50,319 nucleotides of DNA from Salinihabitans flavidus (GTDB lineage Bacteria; Pseudomonadota; Alphaproteobacteria; Rhodobacterales; Rhodobacteraceae). Under the pieces are notes generated by a model. The model made no database searches. It was given only the letters and a program-made list of their open reading frames with translations, and had not been told where the DNA came from. Location of the stretch: contig NZ_FODS01000024.1 of NCBI RefSeq assembly GCF_900110425.1, positions 1 through 50,319 on the forward strand, in the 5' to 3' direction. This document shows, one piece after another, positions 34,006 to 47,361 of the stretch (position 1 is its first letter; each line of letters opens with the position of its first letter). The position numbers and the translations under genes were made by a program.

Positions 34006-35208
34006 CTATGTGTCGGTTTTGAAGGCGCTGTCGATATAGCTCTTGCACAGATCGTAAAGCCGCTGATCCCATTCCGAGTAGCGGGTCAGAATATCCTGCT
34101 GCTTCGGGGTTAGCGCGTCCAGAGCCTCGGATAGGGTATCGGAACTGTTGGTGGTGTTCAGGCGGTTGTCGTTGATCTCTGTCAGGATGCCCTTGTGCTT
34201 CAGGCGGTCCAGAAAGGCGGGAAACTCCTCCAGCAAACCGAATTCGGTGGTCGGGGCGAAACAATGCTGGCAGGCCGTGCGGAAGACTTCTGCGCGACTG
34301 GTGGATGCAATCCCGGCAATATGGGTTGTCTGCGCATTGTCGATTCCCTTGATGGGGTTGGACGGGAGGGCCGCTTCATCGAGAAACGCCCCGAAAGACA
34401 TGTTTTTCTCTGTCACCAGCGTATGGAGCGGATGTTTCTCGGATTTATGGAGAAACTTATAGAAGCTGTATATCCGCGCCTTCGGGTCCCGCAGGACAAA
34501 CAGGTAAATATAATTCCGCCGCAGCAACTCATGCACGCCATAGCTCATATGACCGTAGATCAAGTCGATCTTTGCTCGCAGGTCCGCCGGTATCTCTTTG
34601 AACGCGGCCATTTCCCTGAAAGCATACCCGAAGCGGCCCGCGTAATTGTCCGCCAAGAGCTTGTTGAAACTCGATCCCGCGGTTTTGGGAATATGCAGGT
34701 GAATCACGACGGGATCGGCGCTTTGCTCTGGGGAAGGGGGCACCAGCCGGGCGTATCTTCTCTGAAATTCGGGTGAGAGGATCAGCTTTTTGCCCAGGGT
34801 ATCGAGATCGGGCAAATCCAGCTTGTTCTGGATCGCCTTCGGCTCTTCGGGCTTGCGGCCCAGGATAAGCTTATAGGCGCGGACGACATCGCCGCGCTTC
34901 ACCCCCTCGCCGGAACTGGTGATCTGGCCTTTTTCGCCTGCCCGAGCATCCTGCGGCTTCGGTTGGGCCATCAGCCGGACGTACCTTTTCCGGAATTCGG
35001 GAGAGGTGATCAGCCTTTTCCCTAGGGCTTCGAGATCGGGTTGATCGAGTCCATTGCGCGCCTCCGGCCCTTCAGGCTTCCGGCCGAGGATAAGCTGATA
35101 GGCGCGGGTGACATCACCCTGTTTCACGCCGCCGCCGGAACTGGCATCCTGACTTTTCTTGTATGCCGGATCATTCTGCGGCTTCGGGGAGGTATTGCTC
35201 ATCGACAT
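34006..35208 (-). CDS. sulfotransferase with two N-terminal LGR-P modules
   Basis: 400 residues. Two tandem modules come first, each with a GDV-RAY-L core: TRAYQLILGRKPEG...ITSPEFRKRYVRL at about 33-80 and VRAYKLILGRKPEE...ILSPEFQRRYARL at about 108-155. They are 75 residues apart and similar in DNA too. They resemble DUF4214-type repeats. The sulfotransferase domain follows, with IHLHIPKTAGSSFNKLL as the PAPS loop and LFVLRDPKARIYSFYKFL as the 3'-phosphate segment, like the 2-O-sulfotransferase group. ATG 35208 has GGGGGGA upstream; 35202 is an alternative. It is part of the gmd-to-sulfotransferase operon. Confidence 0.78.
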   Translation of the reverse strand: MSMSNTSPKPQNDPAYKKSQDASSGGGVKQGDVTRAYQLILGRKPEGPEARNGLDQPDLEALGKRLITSPEFRKRYVRLMAQPKPQDARAGEKGQITSSGEGVKRGDVVRAYKLILGRKPEEPKAIQNKLDLPDLDTLGKKLILSPEFQRRYARLVPPSPEQSADPVVIHLHIPKTAGSSFNKLLADNYAGRFGYAFREMAAFKEIPADLRAKIDLIYGHMSYGVHELLRRNYIYLFVLRDPKARIYSFYKFLHKSEKHPLHTLVTEKNMSFGAFLDEAALPSNPIKGIDNAQTTHIAGIASTSRAEVFRTACQHCFAPTTEFGLLEEFPAFLDRLKHKGILTEINDNRLNTTNSSDTLSEALDALTPKQQDILTRYSEWDQRLYDLCKSYIDSAFKTDT

Positions 35209-35343
35209 CCCCCCATGGGGACGCTGATCGGTAAACTTTGCCGAAGTTGAAAACTCACGATGCGGGGCTCCTGCGAAACTCCAGAATACTATCGTTCTCT
35301 CGAAGAAATGCCTCGCGACTCGGGCGAAACAGATAAAGGGGTG

Positions 35344-36381
35344 TCATCGGAACAATTCGCGCGCACGAGTATAGAACAGCTGGTCGTAGTGGACCAGTTC
35401 CTCCATACCGGCACGGGTTTCCGGAGTGGGGCGCTGTTTCTCGATCTTTCGCATGCTCGGATTGGTTTCCATCAGATCGTCCAGCACCTGATGCTTGCGC
35501 AATTCGGCGGGTGGCGCGTAATTCAGCGTTTTGGCCAGCCGCTCGACATCCTCGTCATAGCGATCCATGAAGCCGATGAAGGTAAACTTCTCAAGGTTGC
35601 GCAGGGCTTGTTCCAGCATCTCGTCCAGCGTGATGTTCCGCCACACAGGATCGGATTGCGCGTGTGCGACCTGCGGGACATCCGAGAAATAGCGCACAAT
35701 GGAATTGTCGATCGCGGGATGTGCCCGAATTGTGGGATGCGCAAAATAGGCATCGATGTCGTGCTCATTGGCCCACCGAGGCAGTTGCAGGTTATTTTTC
35801 TCGATGATTTCCGGCGCATGGGCGCGATGGAAATTGTACAATGAGATCAGCCGGTCCATCGGATCGCGCAGAAATGAGATCAGCCGCTTCGCTCCCGGGA
35901 TCAGAGTGGTGGAATAATAGTCGAAATGCCCCGAGAACCCCAGTTTGGAGGCCAGTTGAGCCACTGGAGATTCGTAAAGCCTGTTGAAGCGTTCGGGGTG
36001 CATGTTCTCGGAGCCGAGCCATTGGCCCAGAAGATGGTGCAGCGTGGTGCCACCGCATTTGGGGACATGCAGGAACACCACCCGTTCCGTAGCGCAGGGC
36101 CAGAGCGGCGGCATGTTGAATGCGTCCGCTTTGCTCGTTAGCGCCACTGGCATGGTGGTGTTCCCGGCTGCTTTGAACTGGGCATACCTATGTGCAAATT
36201 CGGGAGATTTCAGAAAGTTATGCCGGATACGTCCAATTTTGGTTCCAGCCTCGCGCTTTCGCATCAATTCCGCCGCACTTGGTCGACGACCGAGAAAGAG
36301 CTCGTAAGCTAGTGTAACCTCGGAATCTGTGAGTTCTCTGGAATTCGATCCGGGCGACGCCTGATGGTTGCTGTCTTGCAT
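35344..36381 (-). CDS. sulfotransferase with one N-terminal LGR-P module
   Basis: 345 residues. At about residues 20-70 there is one module: VTLAYELFLGRRPSAAEL followed by FLKSPEFAHRYAQF. The catalytic domain has VVFLHVPKCGGTTLHHLL as PAPS 5' loop and LISFLRDPMDRLISLYNFHR as 3'-phosphate segment. Domain order is the same as in the next gene, so the two are likely paralogues. ATG 36381 has AGGGGACC upstream. It follows the large glycosyltransferase by 20 bp and precedes the next sulfotransferase by 135 bp without a clear promoter. Confidence 0.78.
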   Translation of the reverse strand: MQDSNHQASPGSNSRELTDSEVTLAYELFLGRRPSAAELMRKREAGTKIGRIRHNFLKSPEFAHRYAQFKAAGNTTMPVALTSKADAFNMPPLWPCATERVVFLHVPKCGGTTLHHLLGQWLGSENMHPERFNRLYESPVAQLASKLGFSGHFDYYSTTLIPGAKRLISFLRDPMDRLISLYNFHRAHAPEIIEKNNLQLPRWANEHDIDAYFAHPTIRAHPAIDNSIVRYFSDVPQVAHAQSDPVWRNITLDEMLEQALRNLEKFTFIGFMDRYDEDVERLAKTLNYAPPAELRKHQVLDDLMETNPSMRKIEKQRPTPETRAGMEELVHYDQLFYTRARELFR

Positions 36382-36401
36382 AGTAATCGGTCCCCTGTCG
36401 C

Positions 36402-39996
<3,595 letters not shown>

Positions 39997-40130
39997 TTAA
40001 TCGGCGCCGGGGGCAGCATTGCGGCACGGCACTGGCGCCGTTTTCGGGGCCTCGAAAGGGGTAGGGCGATACGATGCAATGCCCGGAACCGTGCCGCCGG
40101 TCGCTCTTTGGTCATGCCCGCCGGGATCAA

Positions 40131-40157
40131 GAAAAATGGCCGGGCGATGCCGGCCAT
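40131..40157 (-). terminator. intrinsic terminator of the RTX subtilase gene
   Basis: On the minus strand an 8-bp stem ATGGCCGG/CCGGCCAT with a 6-nt loop is followed by TTTTTC. It starts 28 bp after the stop of the subtilase gene. The run of A on the plus strand at 40132-40136 gives the U-tract. Confidence 0.8.
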
Positions 40158-40184
40158 CTTCATGCGGTTTTTCACGGGCTGTCT

Positions 40185-43100
40185 TCAGAAGAGGAAGTCG
40201 TCGGCCGAATAGTCCAGACCCACCCCGACCTGATTGAAGTTCACGCCGTTCAGCAGGATGCTGTTCACCCCGTCCACGATCTGGGCCGTACCACCGTTGT
40301 TGACCAGGTGGTTGTTGAGAAGATCGTTGAAATCCGTGATGTTCGTCACCCCGATCAGGTTGATGACCTCGGCATCGTTGCTCTGGAAGTCGGTCACGAC
40401 ATCCTGACCGAAGCCGTCCGCGAAGTCGAAACGGTCCGCGCCCGCGCTGCCGGTCAGCGTGTCGTTGCCGCCGACACCATTGAGCGTATCGTTGCCGGCG
40501 CCACCATGAAGCTTGTCATCGCCGGCATTCCCGAACAGCCGGTCATCGCCATCGTCACCGATCAGCGTGTCATTGCCCGTGCCGCCATGAAGCGTGTCAT
40601 CGCCGACGCCGCCGCCCATCCAGTCCTTTCCGTCTCCTCCGACCATCCAGTCGTTGCCGGTCCCGCCATCGAGGTTGTCATTGCCCGCGCCACCATCGAG
40701 GGTGTCGTCGCCGCCCCGACCGCTCAGGACATTGGCGGTATTGTCGCCGGTCAGATTGTCCCCGTAGTTTATGGAGCCGAAGACCCGCTCGATCGAGATC
40801 AGCGTGTCGTTGCCATCGGCGCCGCTCGCGGTGCCGGCGGCGAGATCGACCGTCACGGCGCCCGAGGCGTTGGAATAGTTCGCGGTGTCGAAGCCGGCGC
40901 CGCCATCGAGCTGGTCATCGCCGGCCCCGCCGATCAGCCAGTCGTCGCCGCCACGCCCGCTCAGGACATTGTCGGCGGCGTTGCCGATCAACGTGTCCCC
41001 GTAGTCCTTGGAGCCGAAGACCCGCTCGATCGAGATGAGCGTGTCATTGCCATCGGCGCCACTCGCGGTGCCGGCGGCAAGGTTCACCGTCACGGAACCC
41101 GAGGCGTTGGAATAGTTCGCGGTGTCAAAGCCCGTGCTGCCATTCAGCCTGTCATCACCGGCGCCGCCGATCAGCCAGTCGTTGCCCGCCTGGCCATTGA
41201 TCGAATCGTTGCCATCGCCCCCCTCGAGAAGGTTGCCGTCGCTTGAGCCGAAGATGATGTCGTTTCCGCCGCCACCCAGGGCGTTCTCGATCGAGATCAG
41301 ATGGGCATAGATCGTGCCGCCGATCCTGGCCGTGCCGCCCCCAAGGTCGATTTTCCAATCGTCAGAGGCATTGTAGGTCCAGTCGGCGGTATCGTTTCCG
41401 GCCCCGCCGTCGAGCGTTTCGTTCGGACCGCCAAAGCCCTGCGACAACAGGTCGTCGCCGTCGCCGCCGATAAGGTGATCGGTGCCGCCACCGCCCAGAA
41501 GCGTGTCGTTGCCTCCACGCCCGTACAGGACGTTGTCACCGCTATCCCCGGTCAACGTGTCCCCGTAGTCCTTGGAGCCGATGACCCGCTCGATCGAGAT
41601 CAGCGTGTCGTTGCCATCGGCGCCGCTCGCGGTGCCGGCGGCGAGATCGACCGTCACCGCGCCCGAGGCATAGGTATAGTTCGCGGTGTCAAAGCCCGCG
41701 CCGCCATCGAGCTTGTCATCGCCGGCCCCGCCGAGCAGCCAGTCGTCGCCGCCACGCCCGCTCAGGACATTGTCGGCGGCGTTGCCGATCAACGTGTCCC
41801 CGAAGCCGATGGAACCGAAGACCCGCTCGATCGAGATGAGCGTGTCATTGCCATCGGCGCCGCTCGCGGTGCCGGCGGCGAGGTTCACCGTCACGGAGCC
41901 CGAGGCGTTGGAGTAGTTCGCGGTGTCAAAGCCGGTGCTGCCATTCAGCCTGTCATCGCCGGCCCCGCCGACCAGCCAGTCGTTGCCCGCCTGGCCATTG
42001 ATCGAATCGTTGCCATCGCCCCCCTCGAGAAGGTTGCCGTCGCTTGTGCCGAAGATGATGTCGTCTCCACCGCCACCCAGGGCGTTCTCGATCGAGATCA
42101 GATGGGCATAGATCGTGCCGCCGATCTTGGCCGTGCCGCCCCCAAGGTCAATTTTCCAATCATCGAAGGTATTGTAGGTCCAGTCGGCGGTATCGTTTCC
42201 GGCCCCGCCGTCGAGCGTTTCGTTCGGACCGCCAAAGCCCTGCGACAACAGGTCGTCGCCGTCGCCGCCGATAAGGTGATCGGTGCCGCCGCCGCCCAGA
42301 AGCGTGTCGTTGCCATCATTGCCGATCAGGGTGTTCGCCGAAGAGTTCCCGGTGATGCGGTCGTTTCCGGCGCTGCCATTGACGTTCTCGATACTGCTCA
42401 GGCTGATCGTTCCCGATCCACCCGGCGTATAGTTGAACGTACCGGTTGCCAGATCGATATCGGTCGTGCTTACCGAGATATTGGATACGTCGAGCGTATC
42501 CGACCCCGCATCGCCATTGATGCTGGCCCCGGGTCCGTCACCCCAGCCATTATTGAGAATGAAGGTGTCGTCGCCGTCGCCGCCGTGCTGCACGTCAACG
42601 CCACCCTGGCCTTCCAGGGTGTCATTGCCCGCGCCGCCGAACAGCGTGTCGTCGCCGCCGCCGCCGAAAATCTGATCGTCCTGGGATGTCCCGACAATGT
42701 TGTTGGCGTTGCCGTTCCCGTTGATGATGATCTCATCGGTGTTGCTGCTGCTGATGTTCCAGTCCTGGAAGGTCCAGCCCGAGATATCGAGATTATTGCC
42801 AAAGTCGACGTTGACGATGATCGTGTCATCCGACCCGGTATTGTTGTTGCCGTCGATCAGAAGATCGGTGGCGAACTCGGTCGATTGGTCGAGCTCCTTG
42901 TTGCCCAGTATGACGGTCTTGTCGATATCGGGGCCGTCGGCCGCAAACTCGATCTCCTGGATCGCGTTCACATTGAACATGCTCGAGCCGGATCCGAAAT
43001 CATACGTCCCTGCGCCATCGAGCAGGATGCGGTTATGACCGCCGCCGCCCCAAAGAGTTTCTCCAATTTCCGCGCCCTGGCCGTTGCTGTAACGGAAGGT

Positions 43101-45443
43101 GTCGTTGCCGTCCTCGCCAAAGAGCGTGTCGTTGCCGCCGCCGCCTTCCAGCGTGTCATGGCCGGCGCCGCCGCGGATTTCCTCATCCGCAGCCCCACCA
43201 ACGACCAAGTCATTGCCGCGGCCAGTGCTGAGGTAGACGCCGAAGCTGTCGCCGTAGATGGTGTCGTTGCCATCGCCGGTGAAGACCCGTTCGATATTCG
43301 AAACATTGGACATCGCCACACCGTCGATGACCGCGGTATTCCCGGCGAGATTGACCGTGCTGTTCGAGGTCACCGCCGCGGCGTTGAAGGTGTCGGTCCC
43401 GATGCCGCCGGCCGCCGTGGCCACATGGCCGAAGAGGCCCGCGTAATCCGAGAACTCATTGGTGAAGATGAACAGGTCGTCATTGGTTGCGGACCTGCCG
43501 CGGAAGGTCACGTCAAGGTCGTAGATCGTGATCGGCGAAACGCTGCCGTTGTCCTGATCGCGCAGGCGGACCGTCCAGTCGCCGGAGGCCAGCATACCGC
43601 GGAAGGACTGGCTGAAAAACTCCCACCGGCCAGAGCCGAACCCGCCCGCGGAGGTGCCGTCATTCTCGCCGACATTGTCGATCACGAAGGCGGTGGTGCC
43701 GTCCGGCGCGATCAGCTGAATCTCCAGATCGCCCAGATCGTCCCACGCGTTGAACCCGATGTCGATCTCTATGCTTTCGATGATGATGTCCGACGTGGCG
43801 GAAACGGTGAAATCGTTGTTGGCGTTGAACCCGCTCAACGTCATCGTGGTGTTCAGCTCATCGTGGAATTCGCTGGCCTCGTTGGCCGTGGTGTGGGTGG
43901 TTTCCCAGGTCTCCGCCAGCCGCACCGCGGCCAGACCGTCGATCAGGCCATAGCCGTAGTCGTTGGAGAAATGCAGCCCGCCACCGTTCCAGTTGTTGGC
44001 GCCGTTGAAGAACCAGGCGTATTCCTCCGAACCGCTGGTGCCGGAGCCGACATCCGTTCCGACATGGCGCGCCGAATAGGCGAGAATGTCCTGCACGTCA
44101 CGCCAGCCCAGATTCGGGTTCGCCTCGAGCATGAGAGCGACCACGCCCGACACCATCGGCGCCGCCGCCGAGGTGCCGTTGAAGCCGAAGGTATAATCCC
44201 CTGACGAATAGCCGTCGCTGCCGGTGCGGTCGGTGGTCACCACCTGCCCCGGCGTGCCGAAGGCGGAGATCAGGACGTTGTTGCCGTGAGTGGAGTAGGA
44301 CGAGACATCGCCATCCTGATCGACCGCCGCGACCGAGATGGTATGCGGGTTGGCGTTCCAGGAGGACGCGTTGGCATCATGTCCGGTATTGCCGGTGCCA
44401 TCGGGGGTCGACGTGTTGCGCGAGTTGCCGGCCGATTTCACATAGATCGTGCCAAGCCCGCCGCGCCCCTGCGCCGCGCCATCGTCGAAGGCCTGGTTCA
44501 GGGCGTTCATGCCATCGGCGCCGCCAGTCGTCAGCGCCAGATCGAACCAGTTGTACTGATACATCGTCCCGTAGGACATGTTCATGATGTCGGCCTGATA
44601 CCCACCGCCGCCACTCACGCCGGAGGCGTAGTTGGCCGCCCCGATCATCGTGTCCACAAGGGTATCGTTGATCAGATCGCCAACGCGGAACCCGAACTTG
44701 GTGGCGTCATAGGCCACCCCCACCGTGCCGTTGCCGTCCCGGTCCGAGGCGATGATCCCCATCACCGCGGTGCCGTGGTTGTCGCCCGGCCCCCCCGGGC
44801 TGGGGTCGGTGTCGTTGTCCCGGAAATCCCAGTCCTTGGCGATGGAATAATTATCGCCCAGATCGTGATGGCTGCGCTGGACGCTGTCATCCATCACTGC
44901 CACTTCGACACCGGCGCCGGTATATTGCCGGCCCGAACCGTCCCAGACCTGCGTCACGTTCAGATCGAACAGGCCCGCCGTGCCGTTGAGCAGGTGCCAC
45001 TGGCTTGAGAACAGATCGTCCGAGGGCAGGGCCATTTTCGCCGAGTGCCCGGTGTCGGCGTCAGGCGCGTCATAGGTGACCGGCGCGCTGCCGTCATGGC
45101 GCCAGGCCATCGCGTCGCCGGCAAAGAGAGCGTTGAGCGAAGTCATCATGTCGGTGGCGCTTCGCTGGGTCAGGCCGCTCAGCTCTGCGGGCAAGGCATC
45201 GGCGCCGCCCATCTCCGCGCGGGCGGCCAGACCATCCTGAAGGGTGCCGCCGCGCGCATCCTCGCGCAGGCTGCCATCCATACGCTTGATGCTGCGCTCC
45301 TGTCGGGGGGCCTCGTCCCCCTCGCCCGTGCCATCCGCGAGAATGGCCTCCTCTGTCTCCCGAAGGGGCGTTCCGCTCTGATTGTCGGGCGCTTCTTTTG
45401 CAAGTTCAGCCGCGACTTTGGCAGAAAATGATGCATCCAGCAT
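40185..45443 (-). CDS. kexin-like subtilase with P domain and RTX repeats
   Basis: 1752 residues. A propeptide-like N-terminus without signal peptide is followed by an S8 peptidase domain. The triad is Asp185/186 (VAVMDDSVQ), His223 (DNHGTAVMGI) and Ser425 (FNGTSAAAP), with Asn340 in VKSAGNS. The spacing and DDS motif fit the kexin/proprotein-convertase branch, and a P-domain region (about 555-690; WTVRLRDQDNGSVSPI) supports this. The rest is RTX repeats (GGxGxDxL), including a 267-residue tandem duplication. The C-terminus (FGQDVVTDFQ, then DYSADDFLF) is a type I secretion-type tail. GGAG lies 9 nt before ATG 45443. It is probably a secreted calcium-dependent protease or surface protein. Confidence 0.9.
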   Translation of the reverse strand: MLDASFSAKVAAELAKEAPDNQSGTPLRETEEAILADGTGEGDEAPRQERSIKRMDGSLREDARGGTLQDGLAARAEMGGADALPAELSGLTQRSATDMMTSLNALFAGDAMAWRHDGSAPVTYDAPDADTGHSAKMALPSDDLFSSQWHLLNGTAGLFDLNVTQVWDGSGRQYTGAGVEVAVMDDSVQRSHHDLGDNYSIAKDWDFRDNDTDPSPGGPGDNHGTAVMGIIASDRDGNGTVGVAYDATKFGFRVGDLINDTLVDTMIGAANYASGVSGGGGYQADIMNMSYGTMYQYNWFDLALTTGGADGMNALNQAFDDGAAQGRGGLGTIYVKSAGNSRNTSTPDGTGNTGHDANASSWNANPHTISVAAVDQDGDVSSYSTHGNNVLISAFGTPGQVVTTDRTGSDGYSSGDYTFGFNGTSAAAPMVSGVVALMLEANPNLGWRDVQDILAYSARHVGTDVGSGTSGSEEYAWFFNGANNWNGGGLHFSNDYGYGLIDGLAAVRLAETWETTHTTANEASEFHDELNTTMTLSGFNANNDFTVSATSDIIIESIEIDIGFNAWDDLGDLEIQLIAPDGTTAFVIDNVGENDGTSAGGFGSGRWEFFSQSFRGMLASGDWTVRLRDQDNGSVSPITIYDLDVTFRGRSATNDDLFIFTNEFSDYAGLFGHVATAAGGIGTDTFNAAAVTSNSTVNLAGNTAVIDGVAMSNVSNIERVFTGDGNDTIYGDSFGVYLSTGRGNDLVVGGAADEEIRGGAGHDTLEGGGGNDTLFGEDGNDTFRYSNGQGAEIGETLWGGGGHNRILLDGAGTYDFGSGSSMFNVNAIQEIEFAADGPDIDKTVILGNKELDQSTEFATDLLIDGNNNTGSDDTIIVNVDFGNNLDISGWTFQDWNISSSNTDEIIINGNGNANNIVGTSQDDQIFGGGGDDTLFGGAGNDTLEGQGGVDVQHGGDGDDTFILNNGWGDGPGASINGDAGSDTLDVSNISVSTTDIDLATGTFNYTPGGSGTISLSSIENVNGSAGNDRITGNSSANTLIGNDGNDTLLGGGGTDHLIGGDGDDLLSQGFGGPNETLDGGAGNDTADWTYNTFDDWKIDLGGGTAKIGGTIYAHLISIENALGGGGDDIIFGTSDGNLLEGGDGNDSINGQAGNDWLVGGAGDDRLNGSTGFDTANYSNASGSVTVNLAAGTASGADGNDTLISIERVFGSIGFGDTLIGNAADNVLSGRGGDDWLLGGAGDDKLDGGAGFDTANYTYASGAVTVDLAAGTASGADGNDTLISIERVIGSKDYGDTLTGDSGDNVLYGRGGNDTLLGGGGTDHLIGGDGDDLLSQGFGGPNETLDGGAGNDTADWTYNASDDWKIDLGGGTARIGGTIYAHLISIENALGGGGNDIIFGSSDGNLLEGGDGNDSINGQAGNDWLIGGAGDDRLNGSTGFDTANYSNASGSVTVNLAAGTASGADGNDTLISIERVFGSKDYGDTLIGNAADNVLSGRGGDDWLIGGAGDDQLDGGAGFDTANYSNASGAVTVDLAAGTASGADGNDTLISIERVFGSINYGDNLTGDNTANVLSGRGGDDTLDGGAGNDNLDGGTGNDWMVGGDGKDWMGGGVGDDTLHGGTGNDTLIGDDGDDRLFGNAGDDKLHGGAGNDTLNGVGGNDTLTGSAGADRFDFADGFGQDVVTDFQSNDAEVINLIGVTNITDFNDLLNNHLVNNGGTAQIVDGVNSILLNGVNFNQVGVGLDYSADDFLF
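40711..42312 (-). repeat. tandem 801-bp duplication inside the subtilase gene
   Basis: Two nearly identical units, about 40711-41511 and 41512-42312, match at an offset of exactly 801 bp (267 codons). Each unit encodes several RTX strands plus the ADWTYN, AHLISIENALGGG and ANYSNASGSVTV segments. The boundaries are approximate. Confidence 0.85.
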
Positions 45444-45543
45444 AATACTACACTCCACTAACCATGAGTTTCCCGCGCACGCACAGGACAAATGAAAATT
45501 GACCCACCTCGTTGAGGACGCCCAAACCGGCACGGGACGAAAA

Positions 45544-45558
45544 TTAACGTAAGGTTAA
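45544..45558. promoter_or_regulatory. CtrA-type site TTAA-N7-TTAA upstream of the subtilase gene
   Basis: ttaacgtaaggttaa matches the CtrA consensus exactly and lies 101 bp upstream of the subtilase ATG. CtrA is a response regulator that controls motility and surface genes in Rhodobacteraceae. The 170-bp intergenic region (45444-45613) also holds the 3' flank of ugd copy 2. Confidence 0.5.
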
Positions 45559-45613
45559 CGAGAAATGTGTGATTCTTTCAATATCTCATTTCACACTGAG
45601 TTCCACAGGCGGG

Positions 45614-46810
45614 TTATGGCCTGTCAGACATCTGCGCCCCCCCCGGCGGCGATCCGGTGTGTCGCGAGAGCCCGGCCACATCATCGAGGTCCGGGCTCTG
45701 GCGGTTGGCGACGATCAGGTCGCAATCGGCCTTGAAGGCGGCAAGATCGCGGATCACCCGGCTTCCGTAGAACTGCGGCTCTTCCATCGTCGGCTCGTAG
45801 ACCACCACCTCGATCCCTTTGGCCTTGAGGCGTTTCATGATCCCCTGAACCGAGCTTTGACGGTAGTTGTCCGAGCCGGCCTTCATCACCAGCCGGTAGA
45901 TGCCGACCCGCCGCGGCGCGCGGTCGAGAATGCGTTCGGCGATGAAATCCTTGCGGGTGCGGTTGGCATCGACAACCGCGCGGACAAGGTTTTGCGGCAC
46001 ATCGGCGTAATTGGCCAGGAGCTGCTTGGTGTCCTTGGGCAGGCAGTACCCGCCGTAACCGAAGGAGGGGTTGTTGTAATGGGTGCCGATACGCGGATCG
46101 AGCCCGACGCCTTCGATGATCTGGCGCGAGGCCAGCCCGCGCGACAGGGCATAGCTGTCGAGTTCGTTGAAGAAGGCCACTCGCATCGCAAGATAGGTGT
46201 TGGCGAAAAGCTTGATCGCCTCGGCCTCGGTGGATTGGGTGAACAGGGTCGGAATATCCTCCGCCTCCGCACCGTCCGTCAGCAGCGCGGCAAAACGATG
46301 CGCCCGCGCGCTGTCTTCGCCCACCACGATGCGGGACGGATAGAGGTTGTCATGCAGCGCGCGCCCCTCGCGCAGGAATTCCGGGCTGAAGATCACCCGG
46401 TCGGTGCCCAGACGTGCGTTCAGCTCGGCGGTGAAGCCCACCGGCACGGTGGATTTGATCACAAGGGTCGCCTCGGGGTTCAGCCGCAGCGCCTCGCCCA
46501 CCACTGTCTCGACCGTGGACGTGTCGAAGAAATTCGCCACCGGATCGTAGTTGGTGGGCGTCGCGACGATCACGTAATCTGCCCCCTCCATGGCCGTTTC
46601 CGGGTCGGTCGTCGCGGTGAGATCGAGATCGCGGGTGGCGAGATAGGCCTCAAGCTCGGGGTCGATCAGCGGGCAGTGGCGCCGGTTGATCTCATCGACC
46701 CGTTGGGGATCTATATCCAGCGCCCGCACGCGATTGTGCCGGGCCAGAAGAACCGCATTGGACAGACCCACATAGCCGATCCCCGCCACCGCAATTGTCA
46801 GCCCTGCCAT
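45614..46810 (-). CDS. ugd: UDP-glucose 6-dehydrogenase, copy 2
   Basis: 398 residues, closely similar to the protein at 4768-5943 over the first 375 residues. The same motifs are present: GIGYVG (10-15), FSPEFLREG and [10 protein letters not shown] with Cys256. The C-terminal tail differs ([17 protein letters not shown]), probably through a frameshift near the end compared with copy 1. AGGGGAACACG precedes ATG 46810. This copy is GC-richer at silent sites, like the bulk of the plasmid, so copy 1 is the likelier newcomer. It lies between the RTX subtilase and a lipoprotein gene, apart from the other sugar genes. Confidence 0.93.
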   Translation of the reverse strand: MAGLTIAVAGIGYVGLSNAVLLARHNRVRALDIDPQRVDEINRRHCPLIDPELEAYLATRDLDLTATTDPETAMEGADYVIVATPTNYDPVANFFDTSTVETVVGEALRLNPEATLVIKSTVPVGFTAELNARLGTDRVIFSPEFLREGRALHDNLYPSRIVVGEDSARAHRFAALLTDGAEAEDIPTLFTQSTEAEAIKLFANTYLAMRVAFFNELDSYALSRGLASRQIIEGVGLDPRIGTHYNNPSFGYGGYCLPKDTKQLLANYADVPQNLVRAVVDANRTRKDFIAERILDRAPRRVGIYRLVMKAGSDNYRQSSVQGIMKRLKAKGIEVVVYEPTMEEPQFYGSRVIRDLAAFKADCDLIVANRQSPDLDDVAGLSRHTGSPPGGAQMSDRP

Positions 46811-46998
46811 CGTGTTCCCCTGTGTTACGCCCGCCGCGACCCACCGTTACACCACAAGACACCCGGCTCAAACGGCAAAGCCGCGTGCCCGCAGGGAAAT
46901 CCGGCGCGCCCCGTCCCCGCTTGTGATCGCGGCGGGCCGGTGGTAGCCTTGCCGGCGCGGGGATCGACGGGCGATACCCCGGAAAAGCGAGGCGTGTC

Positions 46999-47361
46999 AT
47001 GGCCTTCATGGGATTTTCGGGCGGAATTGCACTGGCGTTATACTTGGGCGTTTCAGGGTGCATGATGACCGGGTCCGATGTGGGCACGGCGGACCCGGAA
47101 CGCACCGACAGCATGGAAACCATCAGCATGAGCACAGATCAGAGCAGCGCGCAGGAGGGGTCGATCACCCTGACGGGCGAGGTGGTGCAGGGTGTCACCT
47201 GCCCGGCGATCCGGCTTGACGATGGCCGCACCGTCGCCCTGTCGCGGCTGCCGTCGGAGTTCCCCATCGGCACACGGGTGCGGGTGACGGGTTCGGGCTA
47301 TGCCGGTTCGGCAAGCTGCATGCAGGAGGTGCTCGTCGTCACCGGCGCCGCGGCGGAATAG
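46999..47361 (+). CDS. small lipoprotein, DUF5818-like
   Basis: 120 residues. An N-terminal hydrophobic segment ends in a lipobox, LGVSGC (Cys21), so the mature protein would be lipid-anchored in the envelope. The C-terminal half (TLTGEVVQGVTCPAIRLDDG, then IGTRVRVTGSGYAGSASCMQ) has two cysteines and looks like a small beta-barrel of the DUF5818 type. A GAGG ribosome site precedes ATG 46999. It is divergent from ugd copy 2, 188 bp away. No specific function is known to me. Confidence 0.7.
   Translation: MAFMGFSGGIALALYLGVSGCMMTGSDVGTADPERTDSMETISMSTDQSSAQEGSITLTGEVVQGVTCPAIRLDDGRTVALSRLPSEFPIGTRVRVTGSGYAGSASCMQEVLVVTGAAAE

Noticed and set aside
41301-44204. Plus-strand frame of 967 codons rich in Val, Ala, Ile and Asp
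   Set aside because: It is the antisense image of the RTX repeats of the subtilase gene, and has no start site or domain.
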